64,000 nt of DNA from Mangrovivirga halotolerans (GTDB lineage: Bacteria > Bacteroidota > Bacteroidia > Cytophagales > Cyclobacteriaceae): contig NZ_JAPFQN010000009.1 of NCBI RefSeq assembly GCF_026241165.1, positions 62,001 through 126,000 on the forward strand, given 5' to 3'. A program made the translations under genes and the position numbers. The notes beneath the pieces are model-generated. The model did not search any database. It worked only from the letters and a program-made list of their open reading frames with translations, and had not been told where the DNA came from. Positions 19,288-28,402 of this stretch are shown here, piece by piece. Within the stretch, counting starts at the first letter, position 1, and each line of letters opens with the position of its first letter.

Positions 19288-20217
19288 TTACTGATTTAAT
19301 CGGTTAAGTACAACCTGCTTATCTTTTTGAAGCTGTTTGATCAACTCTTCAGTATTGTTAAATTTCTTTTCTTTCCTGACGAAGTTATCAAAGTAGACAG
19401 TTACTTTTTCTCCATAAATATTATCATCAAAATTAAAAAGATGTACCTCAAGACTTCTCTGTTTTCCACTAAAGGTAGGTTTTACCCCTATATTCATCAT
19501 TCCTTTATATGATTTCCCCCGGGTTTGGACATGAACTCCATACACACCATTAGCCGGGATCTCTTTGAATTTCTCTGGGATAGTAATATTGGCTGTGGGG
19601 AATCCTAATTCCCGACCTCTTTTTTCACCTTCTCCCACAAATCCAGTTATACTATAGTCTTTGCCAAGATATTCTCTGGCTACTTCAACTTCACCTTCAT
19701 CAAGAGCCTTTCTTATTTTAGTAGAGGAAACAGCCACGTTATTAACATCTTGTTCGGGTATTTCTTCTACTTCAAACCCATATTTACCTGCATTTTCCTT
19801 GAGGTGTTCAAAACTGCCTTCCCGGTTTTTACCAAATCTGTGGTCATACCCGATCACCAGTTTTTTAGTCTTTATTCCGTCAATGAGAATATTTTTGATG
19901 AATTCTTCAGATGTCTGGCTACTAAACTTTTTATCAAAGGTGAATTTTATTAAATGATCAATCCCCATTTCTTCTAAAAGAGCCGCTTTTTCTTCAAAAG
20001 TATTAAGTAGTTTGAGCGAATCATCATCGGGATTTAATACAAATCGAGGGTGTGGCCAGTAGGTGATCAGGACTGTTTCGCCGTTATTTTTGTCGGCTAT
20101 TGTTTTAATCCTTTCAATTATTTTCTGGTGGCCTTTGTGAACACCATCAAAAGTACCGCTGGTTACGACAGGAAAGTCAGGAGGGGAAAATTCGGTCAGA
20201 CCTTCATATATTTTCAT
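19288..20217 (-). CDS. ribF: Bifunctional riboflavin kinase/FAD synthetase
   Basis: RibF (309 aa) phosphorylates riboflavin to FMN and adenylates FMN to FAD. The N-terminal nucleotidyltransferase domain has GTFDGVHKGHQ (residues 22-32) and the VIGYDHRFGKNREG segment. The C-terminal kinase domain has GRELGFPTANI and GVYGVHV. Length and order of domains are standard. No FMN riboswitch is seen upstream, and the gene lies within a run with truB and scoAB. Confidence 0.95.
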   Translation of the reverse strand: MKIYEGLTEFSPPDFPVVTSGTFDGVHKGHQKIIERIKTIADKNNGETVLITYWPHPRFVLNPDDDSLKLLNTFEEKAALLEEMGIDHLIKFTFDKKFSSQTSEEFIKNILIDGIKTKKLVIGYDHRFGKNREGSFEHLKENAGKYGFEVEEIPEQDVNNVAVSSTKIRKALDEGEVEVAREYLGKDYSITGFVGEGEKRGRELGFPTANITIPEKFKEIPANGVYGVHVQTRGKSYKGMMNIGVKPTFSGKQRSLEVHLFNFDDNIYGEKVTVYFDNFVRKEKKFNNTEELIKQLQKDKQVVLNRLNQ

Positions 20218-20291
20218 AAACGGTAATTTGGATTTTAAAAGTTCAATTTAATAAGCCTTAGTGGTAATACCTTATTATCGTATTCATAAAG

Positions 20292-20999
20292 CTATTTTTT
20301 ATCAGGAAAGTTTACTCTGGATTTATTTTTTTCAACATATTCTTCAGGAGAAACAGCTTCTTCTAATGTGAAATTGCCGATACGGGTTCTAACCAGTCCT
20401 TTCATATATGCTCCCACACCCAGTTTTTCTCCAATATCTCTTACCAGGCTACGAATGTAAGTGCCTTTTGAACATACGATCCGGATCTGTATTTCGGGAT
20501 TATTTAATTTGATCACCTCAATTTCACTGATTGTTACTTTTCGGGATTTTAATTCAACACTTTCACCTTTCCTGGCCTTTTCGTAGACTCTCTCTCCATC
20601 TACTTTTATAGCAGAAAAAATAGGGGGGACCTGGTCTATTTCACCTTTAAAGGAGTTGACAACCTCCATTATTTCTTCATCGGAAAGATGGTCTGTACTT
20701 GTATTGGAGTCAAATTCTGTTTCGAGATCTACACTGGGAGTAGTTTTTCCGAGCACCAGTTCGCAGATATATTCTTTTTCTTCAGCCTGGTATTTTTCTA
20801 TTTCTTTGGTTTTTTTTCCGGTGCAGATCACAAGTAATCCTGTAGCAAGTGGGTCCAGAGTCCCCGCATGGCCAACTTTTTTGATCTTCAGACCAAACCT
20901 GATTTTTTTAATAACATCGAAGGAAGTCCATTCATATGGTTTATCAATGCAAATTACCTGACCATCGTCAAAATATGGGGTGGGGATAGCTTTTCTCAC
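20292..20999 (-). CDS. truB: tRNA pseudouridine-55 synthase
   Basis: TruB (235 aa) converts uridine 55 of the tRNA T loop to pseudouridine. The catalytic Asp is in HAGTLDPLATGLLVI (near residue 48). KPYEWTSFDVIKKI, QVPPIFSAIKVDGERVYEKAR and CSKGTYIRSL are further family motifs. There is no C-terminal PUA extension, as is usual in this phylum. It lies between uppP and ribF. Confidence 0.95.
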   Translation of the reverse strand: MRKAIPTPYFDDGQVICIDKPYEWTSFDVIKKIRFGLKIKKVGHAGTLDPLATGLLVICTGKKTKEIEKYQAEEKEYICELVLGKTTPSVDLETEFDSNTSTDHLSDEEIMEVVNSFKGEIDQVPPIFSAIKVDGERVYEKARKGESVELKSRKVTISEIEVIKLNNPEIQIRIVCSKGTYIRSLVRDIGEKLGVGAYMKGLVRTRIGNFTLEEAVSPEEYVEKNKSRVNFPDKK

Positions 21000-21060
21000 T
21001 TAAAAGAAATTTTAAATTATTATCTCGTGCGAAAATACTAAAAAGAAGACTTTATTAATA

Positions 21061-21864
21061 TCAAGATTGGATAAAAGCACCAATGATCGCAAGCGAACCA
21101 ACAATAAAACAATATACAGCAAAGAATATAAGCTTTCCTTTTTTGACAATCTTAATCATCCATCTGCACGCAATTAATCCAGAGATAAATGCAGCCAGTG
21201 ATCCCACAATCATTGCTGTTACATTTACTTCAGCAATATTTATTGTTTCTTCAGAAAAAAGGTCCAGAGATTTTAAAAAGGCAGCACCAAGTATAGGGAT
21301 GAGAACCATAAGGAAGCTGAACCTGGCTGCTTGTTCCCTGTTTACTTTAAGAAGTAAAGCAGTTCCGATAGTTGCCCCCGACCTGGATATTCCGGGTAAT
21401 ATCGCAATTGCCTGAGCTATACCGATAATGAAAGCTTTAAAAGGAGACAGGTCGCCTTCAGGATTGCCAGTGAAAGAAGCAAATAATAAGAGCAGCCCTG
21501 TAAGTAATAACATTCCTCCAACCAGTAAAGAGTTTCCGGTGAAAAAAGCTTCGATTTCTTTTTCAAAATACAGCCCCACAATCATTACAGGAATAATTGA
21601 TATTAATATGTAGATAATAAACCTGGAATAATTGTTTAGAGGAAGGCGGAACCCATTTTTAATTATTTGAAAAATATCATCTTTGAATACAACAATTGTA
21701 CTTAAAGCTGTGGCGCCATGAACTAGAATACTAAAAAGCAGATTATCTTTAGCTTTAACACCTAATAATACTTTCCCTAACTCGATATGTCCACTGCTGC
21801 TTACAGGGAGGAATTCTGTTAAGCCCTGGATAATACCAAGGATCAGCGCTTCAATTATGGTCAT
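21061..21864 (-). CDS. uppP: Undecaprenyl-diphosphate phosphatase
   Basis: UppP/BacA (267 aa) dephosphorylates undecaprenyl pyrophosphate in the inner membrane, recycling the lipid carrier for cell-wall synthesis. The family motifs QGLTEFLPVSSSGH (residues 14-27) and LPGISRSGATIG (near 157-168) are intact. About eight membrane segments can be seen. It follows the DUF3098 gene by 7 bases. Confidence 0.95.
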   Translation of the reverse strand: MTIIEALILGIIQGLTEFLPVSSSGHIELGKVLLGVKAKDNLLFSILVHGATALSTIVVFKDDIFQIIKNGFRLPLNNYSRFIIYILISIIPVMIVGLYFEKEIEAFFTGNSLLVGGMLLLTGLLLLFASFTGNPEGDLSPFKAFIIGIAQAIAILPGISRSGATIGTALLLKVNREQAARFSFLMVLIPILGAAFLKSLDLFSEETINIAEVNVTAMIVGSLAAFISGLIACRWMIKIVKKGKLIFFAVYCFIVGSLAIIGAFIQS

Positions 21865-21871
21865 TTTTTAT

Positions 21872-22096
21872 TTACTGATCTTTAGAAGTGTCTTTTTGCT
21901 TATAAAAAATTGCCGCAAATTCGACAGCAAAACCAACTAAAACAGTTAATGGACCAACTGTAAGACCTAAGGTGCCAAAACCGTATGGTTCTGTATCTAA
22001 AGTCATAATGTAAAATCCGGCTGCAATTATTAAAATTCCAGCTATCAATAAGATATAATTAGCTTTATCAAAAGGCAGTGAGTTGTTATTTTTCAT
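21872..22096 (-). CDS. DUF3098 small membrane protein
   Basis: A 74-residue protein with two transmembrane helices (about 13-31 and 44-63) joined by a short loop. The pattern DKANYILLIAGILIIAAGF and the GLTVGPLTVLVGF helix match DUF3098, which lies next to ftsX in many Bacteroidota. Function is unknown; placement 2 bases after ftsX suggests a role linked to cell division or envelope synthesis. Confidence 0.85.
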   Translation of the reverse strand: MKNNNSLPFDKANYILLIAGILIIAAGFYIMTLDTEPYGFGTLGLTVGPLTVLVGFAVEFAAIFYKQKDTSKDQ

Positions 22097-22098
22097 TA

Positions 22099-22998
22099 TT
22101 AATATAATTCGTCCAGTGAAAGTTTAAGATATTTATTTACAGCAAACCAGGTACTTAGCACACATCCCAGGCAACCGGCTACAACTAACAAACCGGTCAC
22201 GATTAGTAAGCCGTCATAAAAAGGTTCCAATTCTATTTGTGCGAACTGTGAATTAATTCCGTAAATAATGGCATAAATAAGACCAGAAGCAAGGATTGCT
22301 GAAACCAACCCGTAAGCGAACGCTCGTCCTAAAAATGGTTTTTGAATAAAGTTTTTGGTAGCTCCCACCAATTGCATTGATCTTATTAGAAATCTTTGAC
22401 TAAATAATGCCAGTTTAATTGTATTATTAATCAGTAATATGAAGATGATCAACATCAATAAAGTAATAGCCAGAAATACTGTGCTTATTTTGTAAATATT
22501 TTCATTGATCTCTTCCAGGAGGTTAGGCACATAACTGACCTCATATATACCTGAAATTTCCTCTAAATTTGATTTGATTGATTCCAGCTTCTCCTCACTT
22601 TGAAATTCTTCGCTGATATGAATCTGGTAACTATCTCTTAAGGGGTTATTGTTGAGTATATTTACAAAGTCCTCACCAATTTCATCAGTTAAATTTTCAG
22701 CAGCTTGCTCTTTGCTAATGAAGTTTATTCTTAAGGTATCACCTTTTTCAGCGATAAAGGGTTTTGATTCGAGGGTTTTAAGAATCTTTCTTTTATCGTT
22801 ATCCGATACATCTCTTTCAAGAATTACTTGAATCTCGAAATTTTCCTTTACTACAGTAGCAAAATAATTACCAAACAAAATCATTGATGCAAAAAGTCCA
22901 ATTGCTGTCAATGCTAATGTATTTGATGTAATAATACTAAGGAAAGGAAATGCTCCCAGTTTCTTTTTCTTCTTTGTATTTGAGCTTTTTCCACTCAT
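22099..22998 (-). CDS. ftsX: Cell division protein FtsX
   Basis: FtsX (299 aa) is the membrane part of FtsEX, which activates peptidoglycan hydrolases during division. A basic cytoplasmic N-terminus (KKKKKLG) leads to TM1 (about 25-45), a periplasmic domain (50-170) and three C-terminal TMs (about 175-198, 225-245 and 262-285), with ERDVSDNDK and QLVGATKNFI as family marks. FtsE is not nearby. It heads a run of seven minus-strand genes down to scoB. Confidence 0.93.
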   Translation of the reverse strand: MSGKSSNTKKKKKLGAFPFLSIITSNTLALTAIGLFASMILFGNYFATVVKENFEIQVILERDVSDNDKRKILKTLESKPFIAEKGDTLRINFISKEQAAENLTDEIGEDFVNILNNNPLRDSYQIHISEEFQSEEKLESIKSNLEEISGIYEVSYVPNLLEEINENIYKISTVFLAITLLMLIIFILLINNTIKLALFSQRFLIRSMQLVGATKNFIQKPFLGRAFAYGLVSAILASGLIYAIIYGINSQFAQIELEPFYDGLLIVTGLLVVAGCLGCVLSTWFAVNKYLKLSLDELY

Positions 22999-23092
22999 AT
23001 ATCGAATTGTTGTTCCAGTTAAAATGTAAATCTAGCATCATGAATTGAGAGTTCCTAGATTATGGGAGGTTAAAAAGTATTAAAAAGAACAA

Positions 23093-23117
23093 ATAAAAAA
23101 GGACTCCGAAGAGTCCC
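23093..23117 (-). terminator. Terminator after the first anti-sigma gene
   Basis: GGACTC (23101-23106) pairs with GAGTCC (23111-23116) around CGAA, followed on the minus strand by six T residues. Confidence 0.75.
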
Positions 23118-23122
23118 TTGAA

Positions 23123-24043
23123 TTATTTTTGATTTTTAATTTCCATCAGATCCTGCACTACCTCTGTATTATCAAGCGGCTTGAGAGGTACCGCAACCTG
23201 TGTTGTGTCTAGTTCGAAGAATTGCCCTTCGTAATAAAGGAAAAGTCCTCTTATATTATCATTATTAATTTCAAGAATTTCATAAGGTCTTTCACCACCA
23301 AAATCACCGTAAAGTGAAAGCTTATTTTCATAAAATCTGTAGTGAAAGCCAAATCGACTACCTTTAGTAGTTTCTATTTCAATTAATCTATACGGATTAT
23401 AGTCTGAAGCTTCAGAAGCTGTTTCTGCAGTTTCATCAACTTTATTCGCAATTTCTTTTTCAGAATCTAATTTCTCTTCAGTAACAAGGTTATTGTTTTC
23501 AGTTTTCTCTGTGATGAATGTTTCTGATTTATCAGCTTCAGGTTTAATTACTGGTTTTTGAGTAATGTCTTCTTTTCTTTCTTTCTCTTTTCCTTCAGCT
23601 AATTGAGGAATTTCGTTGTCTTCCTCTTCAGATATTATATCAGTATTATCTTCTTTTGTAGGTGTTAATTCATCAGCTTCTTCAGGGGTGCTAATAATTT
23701 GGTCATTTATAACTACAGGATCAGAAGAAGTGATATTATTATCATCTCCGAGGTTAAATAGAAGAGCTCCTAATAATATTGCTACCAAAAGAGAAACACC
23801 AAGAGCAACTTTACCTGAAGTAGTTTGGTACCATGCAGAAGACGATACCGGGATTTTATTTAAACGCGCTTTGAGCTGTTGGACCCTGACTTGCTCAAGG
23901 CCTTTAATAATATCTTTTTGGACGGATACTTCGTTTTGAAGCTCCGGGTCAGCTGCCATTTTCTTTTCGAAGGCCATTCGGTCAGCTGCAGATAAATTAC
24001 CCATTAGGTAATCATCGATGATATTTGATTCGTTTAAGTTCAT
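23123..24043 (-). CDS. Putative membrane anti-sigma factor
   Basis: The 306-residue protein begins with a helical cytoplasmic segment typical of anti-sigma regions (IIDDYLMGNLSAADRMAFEKKMAADPEL, residues 9-36), then one TM helix (about 76-98), then a long acidic periplasmic stretch rich in Glu, Asp, Lys and Thr (100-215), and a C-terminal folded part. The N-terminus has no zinc-binding HxxxCxxC. It starts 5 bases after the ECF sigma gene, so it probably holds that sigma factor inactive at the membrane. The C-terminal domain is not one I recognise. Confidence 0.75.
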   Translation of the reverse strand: MNLNESNIIDDYLMGNLSAADRMAFEKKMAADPELQNEVSVQKDIIKGLEQVRVQQLKARLNKIPVSSSAWYQTTSGKVALGVSLLVAILLGALLFNLGDDNNITSSDPVVINDQIISTPEEADELTPTKEDNTDIISEEEDNEIPQLAEGKEKERKEDITQKPVIKPEADKSETFITEKTENNNLVTEEKLDSEKEIANKVDETAETASEASDYNPYRLIEIETTKGSRFGFHYRFYENKLSLYGDFGGERPYEILEINNDNIRGLFLYYEGQFFELDTTQVAVPLKPLDNTEVVQDLMEIKNQK

Positions 24044-24048
24044 AATTC

Positions 24049-24588
24049 TTAGTCTAAAAAGTCACCGGCAGAATACTTCGATTTCACCAGTTCGTCTAAC
24101 CTTTTTTTACACTTGTACTTTTTTGTTTTTGCTGTGTCAGTATTTGCCAGGCCTAAGTTTAAAGCTATATTTTGCATCGACATACCATCAAAATAGAAGT
24201 ACGTCAATATTTTTTTACAGGTATCGCCTAATTCGTTGATACATTCTGTGATTATTCTCAACCGTTCTTCCTGTTCAAAATCCATTGATTCAGGATTATC
24301 TTTTTCTTCTCTACTCAATCTGCTTTTACGATCAAGCTCTTTACGCCATAGATTCAAGCAGATGCTGTATAGAAAAGTACTAATTTTAGAAGTAAGCACC
24401 AGATTTCCACTGACGACTTTTTGCCAAAATACTATCAAAGCTTCCTGATAGATATCTTTTGCTTCTTCTTCAGTACCACTATTAGTAATGACTATCCTGG
24501 ACATCATTCTGTAGTATTTCTTATACAGATAATCCAGTGCAGTTTCATCACCTTTACTTATTCGTTCAAGAATCTCTTGATCCTTCAT
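24049..24588 (-). CDS. ECF-type RNA polymerase sigma factor
   Basis: The 179-residue protein has the two ECF domains: region 2 (about 8-75: ALDYLYKKYYRMM, EEAKDIYQEALIVFWQK) and region 4 (about 115-170: LGDTCKKILTYFYFDGMSMQNIALNLG and a helix-turn-helix). It would direct RNA polymerase to a small regulon, released by the downstream anti-sigma protein. Targets are unknown. Confidence 0.92.
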   Translation of the reverse strand: MKDQEILERISKGDETALDYLYKKYYRMMSRIVITNSGTEEEAKDIYQEALIVFWQKVVSGNLVLTSKISTFLYSICLNLWRKELDRKSRLSREEKDNPESMDFEQEERLRIITECINELGDTCKKILTYFYFDGMSMQNIALNLGLANTDTAKTKKYKCKKRLDELVKSKYSAGDFLD

Positions 24589-24763
24589 CTAAAGCGCTTC
24601 AATGGTTTATACGTGTTGAAAATAAAATGTAACCCAGTAATTACAAAAAAATGTAAAAAAAATGGTTAATTCTTTTTGCAGTCTCTAAACTACAATAAAG
24701 AACTTAGAAATGAAACAATATAAAGAAGCCTCATATAATTTAAACGTTATATTTTATTAGAAA

Positions 24764-24794
24764 AATTAAAAAACCTGACTTAAAAGCCAGGTTT
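24764..24794 (-). terminator. Terminator of the second sigma-factor operon
   Basis: AAACCTG (24771-24777) pairs with CAGGTTT (24788-24794), followed on the minus strand by a T-rich run. Confidence 0.75.
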
Positions 24795-24819
24795 GTAAAT
24801 AAAATAGCATTAAAACAGT

Positions 24820-25263
24820 TTAATTACCTTTTCTTTCTCCTCTTCTTTCACCGATTTTTTCCAGCAACAATTCTTTAAATTCTCTTTCAGCCTGATGAAG
24901 AGCAATCAATTGGGCAGGGGAGATGACTTTCAGTAATTTTTTACTATAATCTTTTTCTAGTTTTGCTTCTCTTTCTTTGATTTCCAGGCTTTTATTTAAA
25001 ATCGCTGTTTGTTCTTCTTCTGACATCTCTTTTAATTGCTTATTGCCTCTCATTTGCCTGAGCTCATTTCTCATTTCCGCACGTTTCGCCAGGAATTCAT
25101 TATAAATTGGCCAAAACTGCTGAGCTTGGTCCGGTGTTAACTCTACTTTCTTAGTTATGTAAGCTATACGTGCACTTTCTATTCTTTCTTTAGCAGGGCC
25201 GGATTGTGCATTAGCAATAAAAGCCAGTATAAGTAATCCTGAAAATAGTATAGTTTTTTTCAT
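24820..25263 (-). CDS. Spy/CpxP-like periplasmic protein next to ECF sigma
   Basis: A 147-residue exported protein: signal peptide 1-19 (ending ANAQS), then long helices with VELTPDQAQQFWPIYNEFLAKRAEMRNELRQ. The LTPxQ segment and helical, Arg/Glu-rich nature resemble the Spy/CpxP family of periplasmic chaperone-sensors, and proteins of this kind downstream of ECF genes in Bacteroidota are often called sensors of the sigma factor. It ends a three-gene operon sigma / anti-sigma / this gene, so it may sense envelope damage. The sensing role is inferred from position only. Confidence 0.75.
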   Translation of the reverse strand: MKKTILFSGLLILAFIANAQSGPAKERIESARIAYITKKVELTPDQAQQFWPIYNEFLAKRAEMRNELRQMRGNKQLKEMSEEEQTAILNKSLEIKEREAKLEKDYSKKLLKVISPAQLIALHQAEREFKELLLEKIGERRGERKGN

Positions 25264-25268
25264 ATTTC

Positions 25269-25682
25269 TTAAAGATAGTTATCAATGTAATCTTTTAAAA
25301 TCTCCTCTTCAATTTCATTTTTTTCTTCCAATTCAGTTTCATTAATATTTTTTGATGCAGCAAAATTTATCAGTTGTTCTACCTCCAAGTTAGACTCTGT
25401 CAGATATTCAATTATTGCTTCATCAGGAATATCCTTTAAAATTTCATTTACTTCTGAATTCCCCGCTATCTGAATCGGATCAGTATTAGTTTTTTTATAA
25501 AGTACGATACTTATGGTCAAGAGTAATAAAACAGTTGCTGCTACTTTAAGTAAAGCCGGTTTAATGGATATCACTTTACTGTCTTGGCCTTTATCTTTAA
25601 CCTTTGACTTAATTTGTCTTTCCAGGTCACTGAAATAATTTTCAGGTACTTTAAAAGGATGCTTTTCCGATTTTTTTTTCAT
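25269..25682 (-). CDS. Putative membrane anti-sigma factor
   Basis: A 137-residue protein with a basic cytoplasmic N-terminus (residues 1-45, including FKVPENYFSDLERQI), a single TM helix (about 47-64) and an acidic C-terminal region with YLTESNLEVEQLI. There is no zinc motif. It lies between an ECF sigma gene (38 bases upstream) and a Spy-like gene (5 bases downstream), which makes anti-sigma the likely role. Confidence 0.68.
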   Translation of the reverse strand: MKKKSEKHPFKVPENYFSDLERQIKSKVKDKGQDSKVISIKPALLKVAATVLLLLTISIVLYKKTNTDPIQIAGNSEVNEILKDIPDEAIIEYLTESNLEVEQLINFAASKNINETELEEKNEIEEEILKDYIDNYL

Positions 25683-25720
25683 ATCCTTTTTATTATTTGA
25701 TGCTTTAAATCCTTAAAGGT

Positions 25721-26248
25721 TTAATCAGGTAATGAAATATATTTTTTTATTTTCTTCACGGCATGGTGATATGAGGCTTTCAGTCCTCCGACAGAAGTTT
25801 CAGTTATTGATGATATTTCCTCATAAGACATATTGTCGAAATATTTCATGTTGAATATTAACCTTTGTTTATCAGGAAGCTTTAATAATGCTTTTTGAAG
25901 TTTGATTTCTACTTCGTTTCCGTCAACATAAACTGAGGAAGTTAGTGAATTATTCAATTCACTTTCCAGGCTTGAGAAAGAAAATATACTCGCTCTTTTT
26001 TTCTTCCTTAGAAATTTAAGGCATTCATTTGTTGCTATCCGATATATCCAGGTAAAAAGATCAGAATCACCCTTAAATTTCTCTAAGTTCTCATAAACCT
26101 TGATAAACGTATCCTGGGTAATATCGTCTGAGTCATCGTGATCAATGACCATTTTTCTAATGTGCCAATAAATTCTTTCCTTATAATTGGTAAGGATAAC
26201 AGAGAATTCAATTTCAGTCAGATTATTTTTGGTCAATTGTTCTTCCAC
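25721..26248 (-). CDS. ECF-type RNA polymerase sigma factor
   Basis: A 175-residue ECF sigma factor. Region 2 has DITQDTFIKVYENL and the FTWIYRIATNECLKFLRKKKR segment; region 4 has LLKLPDKQRLIFNMKYFDNMSYEEISSITETSVGGLKASYHHAVKKIKKY. It heads a small operon with an anti-sigma-like protein and a Spy-like exported protein, suggesting envelope-stress control. Confidence 0.93.
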   Translation of the reverse strand: MEEQLTKNNLTEIEFSVILTNYKERIYWHIRKMVIDHDDSDDITQDTFIKVYENLEKFKGDSDLFTWIYRIATNECLKFLRKKKRASIFSFSSLESELNNSLTSSVYVDGNEVEIKLQKALLKLPDKQRLIFNMKYFDNMSYEEISSITETSVGGLKASYHHAVKKIKKYISLPD

Positions 26249-26319
26249 AAAAAATGATTTTGTATCTGAATTTTAGATACTAAAAAATAATAAAGGTTTA
26301 ATCTGACTGGAAAAATTGT

Positions 26320-27255
26320 TTAAAATTCCCTCAGTGATTCAAGTATTCCTGCATTACTTCCTTTGCTTCTAACTACCATCACCGGTATGTCTTTTAAAAA
26401 CTGGATTAATCGCTCAGCCATACTTCCGATAAAAAGGGAAGGGAGAGCAGTTCGTCCTTTAGCACCAAAGACTACCAGATCAGCCTGAATTCCTTTTGCA
26501 AGATTGTATATATCTTCAATTGGATTTTCGTTGGTATCCAGGGAGTAGATGGCTCTGATATTAGCGTCTTTTGTATTTATTTTTTTTAGAAAAGTCGCAA
26601 AGTTCTTTTTGGCATTATCACGCATTATCTCAGAAAATTCTTCATATGATTTTCCGCTGTAGTGATATCCTGAAGGAACAGTATAAACGTTCTGACAGAT
26701 TATTTCAATGTCTCTGTTTTCATGACTCTTAATCATGGAAGCTATTTGAATACTTTCTTCCAGAGCAAGTTTAGCATTATTCGAAAAGTCAATTGGGACA
26801 TGGATTTTGTTAATTTTTGGTTTGGTGTCCTCAGGGATAATCAGGAGACTGCAATCAGCTCTTCTGGCCAATCGGTTTACCATGATACCTGAACCTTCTT
26901 TCTTTTTCTTTCTTCCAACAATGATCAGATCAGTATCACCAGAATGAGAATACTTTAGTAATCTTTTTGCTTTTTGCCCTTTAGAAACTTCGTATGATAA
27001 TTTAAATGGAGGCTTTTTTCCTATTCTTTCAGTAATTTCCTCCTTCATTTGGGCTTTTTTATCACTTATAGCTTTTTTCACCATGTCAGGAAATTCTTTC
27101 TTAATTTCATCCGGCACAGCAATAACAGGAGTTATTTTAACGAATTTAAGTTCCTCGGCATCATTTAATCTCATAAAATAATCCGAGTAGTCGATCAACG
27201 TTTCGTCAAGTTTCGATAGGTCTAAGCCAACTAAAACTTTATTTATTTTATACAT
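26320..27255 (-). CDS. Two-domain universal stress protein
   Basis: The 311-residue protein contains two Usp folds in tandem (about 4-145 and 152-300). The second keeps the ATP-binding motif G-x2-G-x9-G-S (FGAKGRTALPSLFIGSMAE); in the first the same segment is degenerate (VGRKKKKEGSG). It lies 16 bases downstream of the serC-like gene on the same strand and is probably co-transcribed. Its partner process is unknown. A second two-domain Usp lies at 37.5 kb. Confidence 0.88.
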   Translation of the reverse strand: MYKINKVLVGLDLSKLDETLIDYSDYFMRLNDAEELKFVKITPVIAVPDEIKKEFPDMVKKAISDKKAQMKEEITERIGKKPPFKLSYEVSKGQKAKRLLKYSHSGDTDLIIVGRKKKKEGSGIMVNRLARRADCSLLIIPEDTKPKINKIHVPIDFSNNAKLALEESIQIASMIKSHENRDIEIICQNVYTVPSGYHYSGKSYEEFSEIMRDNAKKNFATFLKKINTKDANIRAIYSLDTNENPIEDIYNLAKGIQADLVVFGAKGRTALPSLFIGSMAERLIQFLKDIPVMVVRSKGSNAGILESLREF

Positions 27256-27271
27256 ATAGCAAATCTATACT

Positions 27272-28351
27272 TTATTGTATTTCATTTATTTTATCCGCAA
27301 GCATTTCTATCTGCTCCTTTCCGGTAGCAGGAAAGTTAGCAATTCTTATATGATTACTTTTAAAGCTACCATAACCGCTTCCAATAACCATATTATTTTT
27401 CTTTAATTCATTTATTATTCTTTCAGATTCACCTTTTGTATTAAAAACACAAACTGTGTGAGAACGAATCCTTTCATTACCTACAAAAGGGTTAAGTAAA
27501 GGATGTGTTTGTAACCCGTAATATAAAACACCTGCTTTATAAATTGTTTCATTTCTGATCTGGCCTATGCCTTTAGTTAACATATCACCTGCAACTTTAC
27601 CAAGTAAATATATGCCTAATACGTTAGGAGTTTCGATATTTTGGTAATCCTTACCTTTTTTGTACATGGAAAGCAGTCTATGGTAAGATCCGGTTATAAT
27701 CCCTTTATTTTCCAGCTTTTCTGCTTTCTCAATGCATCTGTTGTTAACTATCCATACACCAAGCCCGGCAGGGAGACCAAAACATTTTTGTATTGAAAAA
27801 TAAGCTGAATCTATTAAATCATAGGGAAGATCAACTATTGGCAAAGAAGAGACAGCGTCAACTGTTATTAATGCATCAGGAAATTTATTTCTGAGCTTTT
27901 GGATATCCTCAAGAGGTTGAGAAACTCCTGTTGAAGTTTCATTGTGAGTTATAGCTACTAGTTCAACCTCGTTATCCTCTTTTATTTCACCGACATTAAC
28001 GATTTCACCTTCCTTGGCAGAATATACCACAGCTTCCTTTTTGTAATCGGTAGCTATATCGGCAAAACGCTTACTAAATGCACCATTTACTAAATGTAGG
28101 GTTTTATTTTCTACAGTGTTTTGGATAAGTCTTTCCCAGACTTCATTAGCTGAAGAAGTAAATAAAATTGAAAAATTATCGGGTAGTGATAAAAGAGTCC
28201 TTAAATTATTTTCAGTCTCTTTATATATGTCTTTAAAAGTAGCAGACCTATGGGAGGCAGACAGATACCCCTTGTTTATAGCATCTTTTAAATGCAGATT
28301 GACCGTTGGGTACAATGCAGAAGGTCCAGGTGTAAAATATAGTTGATGCAT
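27272..28351 (-). CDS. serC: Class V aminotransferase, probable phosphoserine aminotransferase
   Basis: A PLP enzyme of class V. The start YFTPGPSALYPTV, the DAVSSLPI segment and the PLP-lysine region SIQKCFGLPAGLG are clear. Nearness to the fused serB-serA gene makes phosphoserine aminotransferase (3-phosphohydroxypyruvate to phosphoserine) the likely role, although the sequence resembles the wider alanine-glyoxylate group. I prefer the ATG at 28351 over the TTG at 28372, because a good promoter (28370-28400) would begin transcription near 28363. The protein is then 359 aa. Confidence 0.8.
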   Translation of the reverse strand: MHQLYFTPGPSALYPTVNLHLKDAINKGYLSASHRSATFKDIYKETENNLRTLLSLPDNFSILFTSSANEVWERLIQNTVENKTLHLVNGAFSKRFADIATDYKKEAVVYSAKEGEIVNVGEIKEDNEVELVAITHNETSTGVSQPLEDIQKLRNKFPDALITVDAVSSLPIVDLPYDLIDSAYFSIQKCFGLPAGLGVWIVNNRCIEKAEKLENKGIITGSYHRLLSMYKKGKDYQNIETPNVLGIYLLGKVAGDMLTKGIGQIRNETIYKAGVLYYGLQTHPLLNPFVGNERIRSHTVCVFNTKGESERIINELKKNNMVIGSGYGSFKSNHIRIANFPATGKEQIEMLADKINEIQ

Positions 28352-28369
28352 ATCCGATAAAATTTTGAA

Positions 28370-28400
28370 CAAAAGTCGAAAATAATTTGAAAGCTACAAA
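28370..28400 (-). promoter_or_regulatory. Promoter of serC
   Basis: On the minus strand TTTG (28400-28397), 19 bases, then GACTTTTG (28377-28370), one mismatch from TAnnTTTG. Transcription would begin about 12 bases before the ATG at 28351. It lies back to back with the promoter of the structured RNA. Confidence 0.55.
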
Positions 28401-28402
28401 TC

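Noticed and set aside
23616-23939. 107-codon plus-strand frame opposite the anti-sigma gene
   Set aside because: Antisense shadow of a well-supported gene; no promoter or protein-like character.
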